Both the position numbers and the translations under genes were made by a program. Source: Nymphaea colorata (taxonomy: Eukaryota; Streptophyta; Magnoliopsida; Nymphaeales; Nymphaeaceae). From it: a DNA stretch of 64,000 bases. Position 1 is the first letter of the stretch. Every line of letters begins with the position of its first letter. Below, in pieces: positions 11,700 to 22,619 of the stretch. The notes beneath the pieces are model-generated. The model was not told the DNA's origin. It did no database searches and saw only the letters and a program-made list of their open reading frames with translations. The stretch covers positions 18,841,002-18,905,001 of the forward strand of contig NC_045148.1 in assembly GCF_008831285.2 (NCBI RefSeq), given 5' to 3'.

Positions 11700-12560
11700 A
11701 GAGAGACAGGTGTTGGAGGGAGAGTATGCCCAAAAAGTATCTAAATGTTTGGAATATGTGTTGCATGTTAGAGTCTAGTTGAGAACTCAATCTAAAAGCA
11801 AATTTTGTTTTTATTTTTTAGAAGGTGTTTGATAAAAAGAATATTATGTTCTTAAAATGTTCAAAAACAAGAATGCCATGTTTTTTTGTTGTTAAAGACG
11901 ATACAAGGCGATTATGTCCAATGCTAAGATCGTGTTTTTACTGTTAGAATTCATGTTCTTGTAGTGCATATTTCAAAAATGCAGTGCTTTCTGTTTTGAA
12001 ATATTATGTGACCATGTAGAACTATGAACACCATGCATAATATTTCTTAGAGCAAAACATGATATCCCTGTGGATTTTAGCCTCCATAAAATAAATTATT
12101 AATTCCCAAAGAACAGCGATATATGAAACTCGTTTTCAGTGTGATTTCAAAAGAGATAATTCGTCTTCTAAATACATTGATATGTTGTCCCTTAAAAATC
12201 TAGAAATTGAATAGTAGTACCCTTCGATAAAAATGTCTAGCTCTACCATTGTCAAGAATAAAAATGTACGAGCACCCTTGTGTGTTTGTTGGTCAAAAAG
12301 TCATGCAACGGATTGTCATCAGATTCCACGGAAAAAAAAAATGGAATATTTTGTAATGTTGTGTGCATAGGCCTCCTCCTCCACAAAACACTTCATTTCA
12401 TAATTAAAACGTCTATTCCATGCCACCTCATAGACGGTATTTTTTTCCAAAACGTAGCATTCTGTCTCAATCTTTGAGATATATTTGCCCTTATGAACAC
12501 CTGAGCGTGCCACACACGCTCTCCTTAATCAAACACACAACATGTCCTCTTGGGAAGACT
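11700..12560. other. Intergenic, no supported gene
   Basis: AT-rich DNA with only chance open frames and no domain, RNA gene or repeat boundary that I can define. Confidence 0.4.
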
Positions 12561-12563
12561 CGA

Positions 12564-13066
12564 TAGGACCAAGTCCTCTTGCCAAGACTCAGTCATGCCA
12601 TTCTCTCTACGCTCTTATTCTCATCTCCACACAATGTTTTCAGATCTTTTTGATTCGAGTTGTCAGTGTACTTTTCTTAATAAATTGACAATTTAGCAAG
12701 AATAAATGGGTAACATACATTCGTCAACTAAAGTGTCATACTACCGCCATTTACAATTCAAAAAGTAGTACTTACAAGAATGACTAAGCTTTCATCTGCT
12801 ACGGTAGGACCAAGTCCTCTTGCCAAGACTTCGTCATGCCATCCTCTCTACACTATCATTCCCATCTCCACACATTGCTACATGTTTTTAGATCTTTTCC
12901 GTTCGAGTTGCCAGTATACCCTCCTTAATAAATTGACAATTTAGCAAGAATAAATGTGTCATTCGGGTGAGCAGAAGCATACACTCGTCAACTAAAGTGT
13001 CATACTACCACTGTTTACAATTCAAAAAGTAGTACTTACAAGAATGACCAAGCTTTCATCGGCTAC
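12564..13066. repeat. Tandem duplication of a ~240-260 bp unit
   Basis: TAGGACCAAGTCCTCTTGCC begins at 12564 and again at 12805. Both copies run through AATAAATTGACAATTTAGC, CAACTAAAGTGTCATACTAC and CAAGCTTTCATC before ending near 12800 and 13066. Copy 2 carries a ~17-bp insertion including ATTCGGGTGAGCAGAAG. Copies are similar but not identical, so the duplication is not recent. Confidence 0.85.
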
Positions 13067-13069
13067 CAA

Positions 13070-13790
13070 TATGATCAGTTATACTACGTCCATAAGACAA
13101 AAATAAATATTTCATATGCCAATTCCCATGAGAAAAAATGTAGTCCCTGTTCATGAAAGTATTCAAACGTGCCATAAGGATATGGTCAAGTAAAGTCTCA
13201 AGTTACAAAACATAGTCCACTTGAGAAGGGTGTGAGTCGGGTCATGTTCATACTTGTTCTTGTAGTCAAAGTCTTGAGTTACAAAACCAAGTCCCCTTGG
13301 AGAAAGGCGTGGGGTTTGGGTCATGTTCATACTTTTTCTGTAGTGCTGCTACTGATTTTATATTGATCTTCTCCCACCGCCCCCACTGCCCACATGCTGA
13401 GAGTGAGCCAGCGGAGTCCCCCCAAGCATCACGGGCCACAACTGGCTGTTTTCTTCCGTTTAAAATACGAAAAGATCTAGTGGGGAGCGGAGTTCCGGTC
13501 CCTCTTCCTGTTCTTGTCTCTTAGCTCTTGGACATTCCTTCGATGGGGCTCAGTAAACCTTTGCTCGAAGCCTCGAACTTATAGTGCTTAATCGCGTTTA
13601 CCTCACGTCTTCTTCAGTCAGAGCGAAGAAGATTCAAAGCGAGGCACGAGCGATTTCGACTTGCTTCATCGCCAGCAGATGGCTCGTTGCTTCGAAATGA
13701 ATTATGCGGCTGCAGCTGGCATCAGCTGCTACCGCCATGAAAATTTCATGATGGATGGTTTCTTAAAGAAAGAAAATTAATGAAGAAACG
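13070..13790. other. Upstream flank of the DUF668 gene
   Basis: No gene is supported. Two related words, CAAAGTCTTGAGTTACAAAAC and a copy nearby at about 13195, point to a small local duplication. GC content rises toward the downstream gene. Confidence 0.4.
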
Positions 13791-14620
13791 AGAAAGAGAG
13801 AGAGGGAGGCGCGCTCAAATGGGGGGAAGTATGAACGGTTCAGTGATGGGATGTGGGAACGTGGTGCGCGCGCAGGACGACGACGAGGACGAGGGCTACG
13901 GGGGATGAGGAGTGAGGAGGACGTGTCTTCTTCTTCTAGTCACGCGACGCGGTCGGCTTTCCTCTCCCTCTCTCCTCGTGGTCTCCCTCTCCGTCTCCTT
14001 TCACTCCGCTTTTGTCTGCTTTCCTCCCCTCGCTACAGGGATTGGTCGCTCTCTCTTCCCCCACCTCCTTTTACCCCCACCTTCTCTCCCTCTCTCTCTT
14101 TAAGTGGGTGCACTCCTTCGTTCCCCCTCCTCTCTCTCTGTCCTTATCTGATCTTGTTACCTTCATTCTGCTCTTCTGTAAACCCGTTCTGTCTTCTTTT
14201 TTTTTTGTGGAGCTACTCCTTGTTCCGGGACAGGGTTCTCTACTGACTCTACCCCTTGCTTCTGTTCTTCTTCCTCTTGGTTCTTGGTTTCTACTTTCTC
14301 GTATGTCATCATCTCTTTTCTCGAGGAGTTTTGTGGGTTAAATCGTGCTTGGAGCTCGAAGTTGCTTGTTTTGTAACCGGCGGGTTTGATCTTGGCGTTT
14401 TTTTCTCTTGTTTAACTCCGGAAATTTTTGCTGCCGTTTCCCGTTCGTCTGTTACCATCTAACCTGGAGGTCGAGCTCGAGGTGGAGCTCGTCTTCTTTT
14501 AGGGGTCTTTGCTTGGTAGCTGCCAAGAACTTTTGTTGCAACGGCAGGAAGGGAAGCAAGGTTTTTCGGGATGATTGGCCGGAAGAAGTTTGGCCGCGGT
14601 GGTTGTGATCCGAGTTCAGG
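13790..14620 (+). promoter_or_regulatory. GA/CT-rich promoter and pyrimidine-rich 5' leader of the DUF668 gene
   Basis: A (GA)n tract at about 13790-13810 precedes a long C/T-rich stretch (about 13925-14300) with CTCTCTC and TTCTTCTTC words. Such Y-patches and long pyrimidine leaders are common at plant core promoters and 5' UTRs. Open frames here are short and overlap in several frames, as expected for low-complexity leader. No TATA box stands out and the transcription start cannot be placed. Confidence 0.5.
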
Positions 14621-14676
14621 TGAGCTAATAATCCCCCTGGTTGATGCTCAATTTTGAATCTTTTGGTCTTAAGCAG
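14620..14676 (+). other. Possible short 5' UTR intron (57 nt)
   Basis: CAG/GTGAGC at 14620 and TTAAGCAG ending at 14676 would define an intron just before the start codon of the DUF668 gene. It is short for a plant intron, so it may be unspliced. Either way the coding frame is unaffected. Confidence 0.35.
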
Positions 14677-14701
14677 AAGTTTTCGAGGTGGGGAGGAAGG
14701 A

Positions 14702-16396
14702 ATGGTCACGGAGGCGTCCTGGTTCCGCCTCGCCGGGCTCAATCATGTGGCTAGCGCTCTAAGAACGCCGTGGAAGAAGAGGCATGGCGGAGAGAAGGCG
14801 GTCGTCGGAGTGCTGGCCTTTGAGGTGGCCAGCCTCATGTCCAAGATCGTCCATCTCTGGAACTCCTTGTCGGAGAAGCAGATCGTTGGGCTCAGGGACG
14901 AGCTGCTGGCCCTAGAAGGCGTCAAGAAGCTCGTCTCTGAAAATGAGGAGTATCTCTTAGGCCTCGCCTGTGCTGAGATGATCGATAATTTGGCGTTTGT
15001 AGTTCGATCAATCTCCTTGCTAGGGAAGAAGTGTACCGACGTCGCCCTACAGGGGTTCGAGCACGTCTTCGATGATCTCGTCAAGAATGGTGTCGATCTC
15101 TGCAACTGGGAGTACACATTGAAGAAGATGGAGAAGAAGGCGAAGAAGATGGAAAGGCTGATTTCTCTCACGGCTAACCTCTACCAAGAATTGGAGGTCC
15201 TGTCCGAGCTCGAACAAGGAACGCGGAGGACGCCGGGAATGGATGATCCCAACAGGGGAAACACGCCCGAGTGCCAGAGGAAGGTTCAGTGGCAGAGGCA
15301 AGTGGTCAAGTATTTGAAGGAGAGCTCATTATGGAACAAGACCTTTGACGTGATCGTGAAGCTTCTGGCGAGGTCGGCCGTGACGACTCTGATGAGGATC
15401 AGGGAGGTATTTGGACTCGGCGACTACAATCTCCTGAATCCTTTTCTCGCTTCGAGATCAGATGATCCTCTAGCCTCCGGTTCATATCATCGCAGTGTCT
15501 CTGTGTCTGCAATAGCGCCATTGTGGTTCTCTTCAGAGATCAATTGGGCAAGGTTTTCTTCCGGCCCTCTCGGAAAGGCGGTCGCGAGATCCGGGCCGCT
15601 GCCTGGTTCCAGGTTGAGTGTTGAGCAGCAGCATCGCAACCAGAAGGAACACAGATATTTCTTTAGTCCTGCGACCAAGAATCTTGCTCCAAGCAGACCT
15701 TTCAGAGGGTGTGTTAGTGGGGGGATCGATACCTTGTCGATGGCCAGTGATTGTGGGAGTCCCCTTCCCAATGCTAGAGCTTGCAATGGCTCTCAGGTTA
15801 GAGAGAAAGATGGCCATTTTGGCTTCCAGAGCACGGGTAATTGCCTTTCTATCTTCAGTTCCAAGAGGAAGTTGCTGAGCCCTCCTCCATCGAGTCTTGG
15901 TGGTGCTGCTCTTGCGCTGCACTATGCAAATGTTATTATTCTGATAGAGAAAATGGCGCAATCCCCACATCTGATAGGGCCGGACGCAAGGAACGATCTG
16001 TACAGCATGCTTCCCTCAAGCGTAAGAGTTTCTCTGAGGTCGAGGCTAAAATCTTATGCCAACAATCTGATCACCTCGGTGTATGATCCTCCTCTTGCTG
16101 CAGAGTGGCGGGACGCTTTGGCGAGGATAATAGGATGGCTGGCGCCACTGGCTCACAACATGATCAAGTGGCAGTCGGAACGCAGCTTTGAGCAACAACA
16201 TATTTGTTCCAAGACAAATGTTCTGCTTCTGCAGACGCTCTATTTTGCAGATAAGGAGAAGACTGAGTCTGCCATTACTGAGCTTCTTGTTGGTTTGAAT
16301 TATCTTTGGAGGTTTCAGAGGGAACTAAATGCAAAAGCTTTGATAGAGTGCATGAGCAATGGAAGCTTTGATGACACCATGGACTCGAAGGCATAA
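14702..16396 (+). CDS. DUF3475/DUF668 protein (PSK-simulator-like family), 564 aa
   Basis: The frame extends upstream to a TTG, but the first ATG is at 14702 and starts MVTEASWF, so I take it as the start. Residues about 33-91 match the DUF3475 segment (VGVLAFEVASLMSKIVHLW ... ENEEYLLGLACAEMI). Residues about 400-490 match DUF668 (GAALALHYANVIILIEKM ... MLPSSVRVSLRSRLKSYA). A conserved middle region (LYQELEVLSELEQ) follows a Lys-rich helix. In Arabidopsis this family includes the PSI proteins, which act in growth with phytosulfokine signalling, and shorter intronless relatives such as At5g51670 and At3g23160. The uninterrupted coding exon and length fit the latter group better. It is probably membrane-peripheral or nuclear; the sequence shows no membrane segment. 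Biochemical function is unknown. Confidence 0.88.
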   Translation: MVTEASWFRLAGLNHVASALRTPWKKRHGGEKAVVGVLAFEVASLMSKIVHLWNSLSEKQIVGLRDELLALEGVKKLVSENEEYLLGLACAEMIDNLAFVVRSISLLGKKCTDVALQGFEHVFDDLVKNGVDLCNWEYTLKKMEKKAKKMERLISLTANLYQELEVLSELEQGTRRTPGMDDPNRGNTPECQRKVQWQRQVVKYLKESSLWNKTFDVIVKLLARSAVTTLMRIREVFGLGDYNLLNPFLASRSDDPLASGSYHRSVSVSAIAPLWFSSEINWARFSSGPLGKAVARSGPLPGSRLSVEQQHRNQKEHRYFFSPATKNLAPSRPFRGCVSGGIDTLSMASDCGSPLPNARACNGSQVREKDGHFGFQSTGNCLSIFSSKRKLLSPPPSSLGGAALALHYANVIILIEKMAQSPHLIGPDARNDLYSMLPSSVRVSLRSRLKSYANNLITSVYDPPLAAEWRDALARIIGWLAPLAHNMIKWQSERSFEQQHICSKTNVLLLQTLYFADKEKTESAITELLVGLNYLWRFQRELNAKALIECMSNGSFDDTMDSKA

Positions 16397-19260
16397 TGAG
16401 TTCCGCAGTTTGAAAAGTCTTGAGTTTAAAGGGTTTGCCTCGTTTTGTCATCTTCCACTTTGTTTTCCAAAAGCTGCATTACATTGGCCCTGATGAAGCT
16501 TCTGCAGTTACTTGGATGATAAAATTGTTCTGTGAGAACTGCTAGAAGCTCCAACACGCGACTGGCTCTTTCTTCCTACTATAGAGGGGTTGAGCACAGA
16601 GCCATTGAAGTTGAATATGTTCCTTGGTTAACCGCCAAGGAGGGCCGGACACTGTATCATAAAATGATTTGTTTGTCGTTGTGAATAGCCAACAAATCAC
16701 TTGGAGATGTGTTTTAGGATCTGTGACGTGAATTGACGTCCAAAATTTGAAGGGGGGTTTGAGGAAAGAATTTTCATCCTGGTAGCTGCACATAGACGTA
16801 CTGTTAAGAGTGGGAAAGACGAAGAAAAGTGTTCTTCTGGGGCAACTGATCTCGATGGTATGAAATGAAACACGTTGTACCGTAAGAGCGAGAAAGATGA
16901 ACAAGAGTATGCTTCTAGAGCAACTCTGCTTGTCTGCTGATCTCGATGGGATGAAATGAAACAAGCCACAATCCGAGTTTTCCTGTCAACTTTTGCCCAT
17001 TACTTTGGCAGGCTTAGTCCCTGTCAGTTGCAGATTATGCTTGAATTCATAGTTTCTAGCTCCAACTGCCATGATTGTAAAAGAATTGCGTTGCTCAAAT
17101 TTGTTGATTCACTGGAAAGTTCGTTACATTAAAGAAAAGAATTTCTTTCTGATTACAAAGTAGTAAGAACATGTTCTCAAGGCTCTATGATTGTCTTGTT
17201 TTTCTTCAATATACTGCAGTTGCAGATTACTACAAAAATCTCCCTCAGGTTTAGTGGAATATGCAAAACTGCACTCTGGTCTTAGCGGTTCTTAGTAAAG
17301 AATCTTTGACATATGAACCCTGTGGTTCGTGTTCACCATCCTTTCATTTCCCCTCCTGCAGACCAGTATGGTCGAATTCCAACATTTCCTGCCTCATCTG
17401 TAGGGTCTTTTTCATATCTGCACTAACCACCCTGCAGGTACTTCAATTATTCGCAATTGTTCTGTATTATTGCAGACAGTTAAACTTATCTAAGATTGTC
17501 TCATGGCCAATGTAAAGCTATCATATGTTCTTGTTGCCAAAGCTGGAATCGGTCTGTCTTCGGCATCCGATGCGTTGACAGCTATGGAAGTGCAGATGCT
17601 CTGGTGGTACAATTCTAGCCCTCGTTGATGACAATGGTGGGAACTGATTCTTTGTCATGTGCATGACAAATAATTTGCCATTGGAGAATTATTTTCTCCT
17701 CTTGAGCTTCTCCATTGCTTTTTGTTTGTTTTATCATTCACGTGCATGTTCGTTCTGTATCTACTCTGCTTGAAAAGGGTTTTCAGGTTAGGTTTTGTCA
17801 GATTCGTTCTTGAGTCATCCTTCCATTTGATGGCAATGCTGATCAGGTTGGATCTTCTCTTCAGTTTTTTGTGTAGGTTCAACCAAAATTTTGAGGTATG
17901 GGTATGCATTTTTTAACAAATCCAAGTTACAATAAATTAGAACCTGGCTCGATCCGGAGATCCTAACTTTACTCTTAACTAGATATCCTGAGATATCAAA
18001 TGTTGATGATCTTCTAATCTGCGGCTTTCTTGTGCGAACTTCGTGTTAATAGGTATTCATCTTAACATGAGCTTACTGCCAAACTGAAAAAATGTTTGTT
18101 AAAGAATAAGCAAATGTCAAGTTTCATGGTGGCCATTACGGTCCTACTCCTAGTAAAACCAATTCTTGTTGGAAAGACCTAGTCAGTGTTTGGATGACAC
18201 TGAAAACAGTTTTTTTTTGAATGTTTGGATGACACCAAACTAGGTTAAATCATTTCTGAGAAAACCTGGTTTTCAAAAAGATTCAGAATAAGTGGTTTGA
18301 TGATAACATTTAACAGTCCCAACAAGCTGATTTGGTGAGAAAATCTACGTTATACTGTTTAAATTGAAACAAACAACTGCTAGCTATGGAAAACAAAGAT
18401 TCCAAATTGCTAAACTGATATAAGGACAAAACTAGTACAAAAAGATAGCGTAAAAGGTGCGTACGAAACGTAGAGAAATCCAAAACGAAAGGGGTAAAAA
18501 AACCATGGGCAGGAGTTCCCACTATCATCTCAAATGGAATCAATTTACCGGTACTAAAATGTCTCCTGTTTTCAATTATAAAAGGTAATGCAAAAGATGA
18601 TTCTTTTTCCTCTAGTCATTGTCCTTTCATACTCGCATCAACATACTTGATTCCTGAGTGATAAGTTGAATTCTTAACCAAATGAGCATTTTGTTTATTA
18701 CAATGCAACACATTGAAATTCTAGTGACTTGCTGCACATTATGCCACTCGCTCGCTGGCTAAACCACTTGGGAAATCTCTCCATGGGGGCATTTATATTC
18801 TCTAATGAAAAGAGAAAAACAAAAATTGATTATAAAGCATATTTAAAAGAAATTGTTAGGAAGGCTTTTACGGTCACCACTGTTAGTTTAACTTATGAAA
18901 CAACAAACTTTGTTAAATTTACAGGTATCTCTAATTAAACAAGGGTTCTGCCAACATAACTAGCAACAATATAGAAAGGGTTTTCTTAAGCATCAGTGAG
19001 GTGTTGCTCATCATGGCCAAAACTCTGCAAAAGCAATCGTTCAAGAGAAAAATAGAATAAGAAAACTCCAAAAGCAAGAAGGAAATCACCACCGGTGCTG
19101 CTGCCAACCATCCTCCTCCATCTTCACCCCCTCTCTCTCTCTCTCAATGCACCCACGCACCGCCATGCACACAGTTGTTGGTGGCGGGTTTGGAAACAGT
19201 GCAATAATCATATGTTCAGGAAAACAACAACGAATGTTGTTTCAGTTGGATGCATTGTGA
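16397..19260. other. 3' flank of the DUF668 gene and intergenic DNA
   Basis: Between about 16800 and 16970 a ~75-bp unit is repeated imperfectly; both copies end GATCTCGATGGNATGAAATG. At about 18186-18260 the word TGTTTGGATGACAC occurs twice, matching the ends of the element at 22.4 kb. No gene is supported; the open frames are chance. Confidence 0.45.
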
Positions 19261-19274
19261 AGGCAGATGTCTAC

Positions 19275-19465
19275 TGTAACACCCCAAATGTTTAGTCTCG
19301 TATCGAAGATTATGAGGGATCTTCAAGGGCTTCTAAAGGGAGGCTATTAATGAGATGATTATCCTGGTTCTTAGCCTTTTTAGGGTTGGAACCGAAACTG
19401 CTAGGGAGCGGGTTGGGATCCGTCGAACCAGAGGCTCGAGCCCGAGAGTCGGTTGAGTTGTTACA
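19275..19465 (+). repeat. 5' LTR of the TRIM
   Basis: 191-bp terminal repeat with TGTAACA/TGTTACA inverted tips, abutting the primer binding site. Confidence 0.93.
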
Positions 19466-19540
19466 GTGGTATCAGAGCCGGTTCAACACTCGGACCTGGG
19501 GTCCCACACGCGCGGACGCGTGTGCCTTAAGGGGGTGGAT

Positions 19541-19731
19541 TGTAACACCCCAGATGTTTAGTCCCATATCGAATATTATAAGGGATCTTCAATGGCTTAT
19601 AAAGGGAGGCTATTAATGAGATGATTGTCCTGGTTCCTAGTCTTTTTAGGATTGAAACCGAAACTGCTAGGGAGCGGGTTGGGATCCGCCGAACCAGAGG
19701 CCCGAGCCCGAGAGTGGGTCGGGTTGTTACA
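19541..19731 (+). repeat. 3' LTR of the TRIM
   Basis: Second 191-bp terminal repeat, preceded by the purine tract and followed by the TCTAC target duplication. Confidence 0.93.
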
Positions 19732-19736
19732 TCTAC

Positions 19737-21010
19737 CACATCCAGTTCGATGCATTGTGAAGACAGATGTCTACCACATCTACCTTACTCTTTGGATTGA
19801 GATTGGCCTCAAGATGAATTCTACCCCTTACTAATTCTCTCTCTCTCCCCCCTCCCCTTTCCTCCTCTTGTTTTTGGTTATTGCTCTTGCTTTCTTTGCT
19901 AATGTTTTTGATTTGTCATTTTCATCTTTTCTCTTTTGATACTATTGCTTGGTGATGCCTTGTCACTACATTTGTATTCTCTCTCTCTCTCTCTCTCTCT
20001 CTACCAATGCAGCCACACAGCACGTTAGTCGTTGATGTGTTTCTCTTCTTCTCTTGCCGAATTTGCGCCATGAGCACCATGCACTTAGAGCTTTATCCTC
20101 TTTTCTGTTTTTGTAGAATGAACAAGGCACCTGACAATGCCCTTTTCTCTTTTCATCCGGCCTTACTCAAATGAGCAGCGAGGGTCAGGTCCTCTATTGA
20201 GGCTGGGCCTTACCAACAACTTGTCTTAAGATTTTTTTTTTTTTGAGCTTTATTTATGAATTTTTTGAGATGGAACTGGTAATCCTTGGGGTATCTCTTT
20301 CTCCTTGTTTGATCTTGAAATTCAGATTGCAAAGGGTTGTAGAAATCCTAATCTCTCCAAATGGGTTTCGTAATAATAAACTAAACTATGTATGAAAATA
20401 TCCCATTATAAATCCTTTTCATTTAAGCTCAAACTTGTTCACTGAATGAGTCGAGCTACCAATCGAGCTAAGGCAACCCTAAACTATATGGTGTCCATTG
20501 AGTCGCTGAAGTTGTTAACTACGGTCTTACTATCTAAAGCCCCTAAAGGAGTCAACATCACAAGCACGATCACAATGCACCAAAACCCTAAACCCTAATG
20601 TTGTAGCAAACATCTATTTTGTATTTGCAAATAATTGCATCAACATTAAATGCACTTGCTAAGTATGTGCTAGTTGCATTCCTGGTCCAATCATCTTACT
20701 CAAATTAAGTACTAGTTTCAATCTCAAAAACAAGGTAGAAGGGACCAAGTAAGGCACCTTTAAGCTCTAACTCTGTTCATTAATTCATTTTAGTGGCCCG
20801 AGCCTAGTTTCAGTTTACAAAATCTACATAGGCTTCTTCAAGCTTGGCTCATCAAGTATGTAAGGCAGCTAGCATGATCTAGTTGATGAAACCATACGAC
20901 AAATTCAACTTGATAACACAAGCTTGTTCATTTAGCTCGCGAGTTTACTTGAAATCTTACCAAATGAGCTTGATTTAACTCAACACAAAAAACTATTAAA
21001 TCACAGCCAC
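19737..21010. other. Intergenic, no supported gene
   Basis: The host sequence around the TRIM is itself repeated: GATGCATTGTGAAGGCAGATG at about 19249 and again, with one change, at about 19750. CT microsatellites lie at 19830 and 19978-20001. The rest has no gene I can support. Confidence 0.45.
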
Positions 21011-21014
21011 TAAG

Positions 21015-21389
21015 GAGCTGCTCCAAGGGGCATAGCATAGTTGGTCGACTTAAAAGACATGCAGACGACACGTTAACAGTTCAGTTATCATGAGTGCTAT
21101 TGCTTTGGACTAGAAATGATTACATGTGTGACACTCAAGTAGAAATGTCACCCAGGTCCCAAAATAGCACTAAACCCTGAAATGAAGTGACTCCATAACT
21201 ATTACGAGCTGCTCCAAGGGGCTTAGCATAGTTGGTCGACTTTTAGATGACGTGTTGTTCAGTTCAATTCTCATGGGTGCTATCCCTTTGGAATACAAAT
21301 GATTACATGCGTAACACTCAAGTAGAAATGTGTCCGATAAACCACCCTGGTCTGAAAGTAACACTAAGCCCTGAAATGAATTGACTTTA
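21015..21389 (+). mobile_element. Tandem pair of tRNA-derived SINE-like units
   Basis: GAGCTGCTCCAAGGGG starts at 21015 and 21206, a 191-bp period, and the two copies align to CCCTGAAATGAAKTGACT. Each begins with TAGCATAGTTGGTCGAC, close to a pol III A-box, followed 38-46 nt later by GTTCAATTCTCATGGG or its variant, close to a B-box. That order and spacing fit a tRNA-derived SINE head. A second insertion next to the first or a tandem duplication would both explain the pair. No target duplications or A/T tail were identified. Confidence 0.5.
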
Positions 21390-22390
21390 CCTCTTCCATA
21401 CCACCAACACGACCACTACATGCTAATGAAACATAACCATTCGAACTCAATTCACGAGCCATCTCGAACCAAGTCGCCCACAGCTCATTAGCTTGTCAAA
21501 CCAACCTGGTCCGCTAGAAGCCCTACTAAGCGAGGCCGACCAGGGTGAGTACGTAAAAGTAACCGTTACTTCTCCACTGAAGATGCATGCACGCACGCAC
21601 GCACGCAGTGGGTGTGTGAGGGTCCTGGGGAAGGACTTGAAAAATGGCGCGAGCAGGAAGGAAACATTTCCCGCCACCGGACCGACGCCACACCCCCCTC
21701 TTTTTGATTTCTAAGCGCCCTGTCCCTTATTTCTCGTTATTTATATTTTTAAAAAGGATAAAAAAACCACAGGGACAGTCCCATCTTTTTTCTCGCAAGT
21801 ACACTCGCCAATTAAATGACTTCTATGTCCTCCCCACGCGCCATGATTTGTGATCCGGACGACCGTCTTTCTTTTCTTTAACCTTTTCGTTCGTATTCGG
21901 ATCTCTGGACCCGAGCTCCGTATCCACGTTGCTCGTGGCTGCTAACTTGGACTTCGGGTCCTTTGTACTTTTCAAATCTCCGTGTCTTTGGCTGTGAGTT
22001 TTCCATATGGAGGATGAATTGATAAGAACCCCCACCGAATATTCGTGTGGTGGATCTTAGATCCAGTATTTGATCCATCGTTATTGGTTTGAGGAATATC
22101 TTCTCGTGTTTGGGGTACATGATCAATTAGGACAATTTTAGGTGGTGGGAAAAGGCTTTTGGTGGATCCAAATCCACTTGTGGGGGGCTCTCATGATCCA
22201 AGTTATAACAGAACAGGTTCTATATCCAACAATTTGAACTTATGCCCTCAAATTCATACCGGTGATGTTCTTAGGACACCTACATGGTTTAGGTTCATCT
22301 CGGATGTTGGATCCATCATTCTCGAAGACCCGTTAATAAAATATGGATCCAAAATTTTGAATCAAATTACACAGCCAAATCCGAACATAA
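21390..22390. other. Intergenic, no supported gene
   Basis: Contains a short (GCAC)n run at about 21588-21606. Chance open frames only. Confidence 0.4.
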
Positions 22391-22395
22391 TGGAG

Positions 22396-22612
22396 GTGTT
22401 TGGATGACACCCTCCTCTAACCCGGTTTTGTAAATGATAATCAAGTTTTTTTTAATGAGTTTTATGATTTTTTTGTTTGTTTGTTTAGGCAACACATATA
22501 AAATATAAAACCTGGTTTTTGAATAACTTAAAAGGAGAATATGTTATTCACCTTTTTTTTTTTTTTCAAAACCCGGTTTGCTTCAAACCAAGTTTTGATG
22601 GCACCTAAACAC
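22396..22612. mobile_element. Possible MITE with GTGTTTGGATGACACC ends
   Basis: The left end GTGTTTGGATGACACC is matched imperfectly by the right end GATGGCACCTAAACAC read in reverse complement. Inside, AACCCGGTTTTG and CAAAACCCGGTT are arranged as inner inverted repeats. A related sequence occurs at 18186-18290. No target duplication was found, so the class is undetermined. Confidence 0.4.
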
Positions 22613-22619
22613 TCAAAAA

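Larger units (their letters stand above)
19275..19731 (+). mobile_element. Complete TRIM (miniature LTR retrotransposon), 457 bp
   Basis: Two direct repeats of 191 bp (19275-19465 and 19541-19731) both start TGTAACACCCC and end GTTGTTACA. By eye they differ at 17 positions, about 91% identity. Right after the first repeat is TGGTATCAGAGCCGG at 19467, the standard initiator-tRNA-Met primer binding site. Just before the second is a purine-rich tract, AAGGGGGTGGAT. The internal region is only 75 bp and has no coding potential. The element is flanked by the 5-bp target duplication TCTAC (19270-19274 and 19732-19736). This is the full structure of a terminal-repeat retrotransposon in miniature; replication must have used proteins from another element. 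Confidence 0.95.

Noticed and set aside
13851-14608. Several Ser/Pro/Leu-rich open frames
   Set aside because: They arise from the pyrimidine-rich leader of the DUF668 gene in several frames at once, a low-complexity artefact.
14743-15970. Minus-strand open frames inside the DUF668 gene
   Set aside because: Antisense shadows of a real plus-strand gene; no domain.
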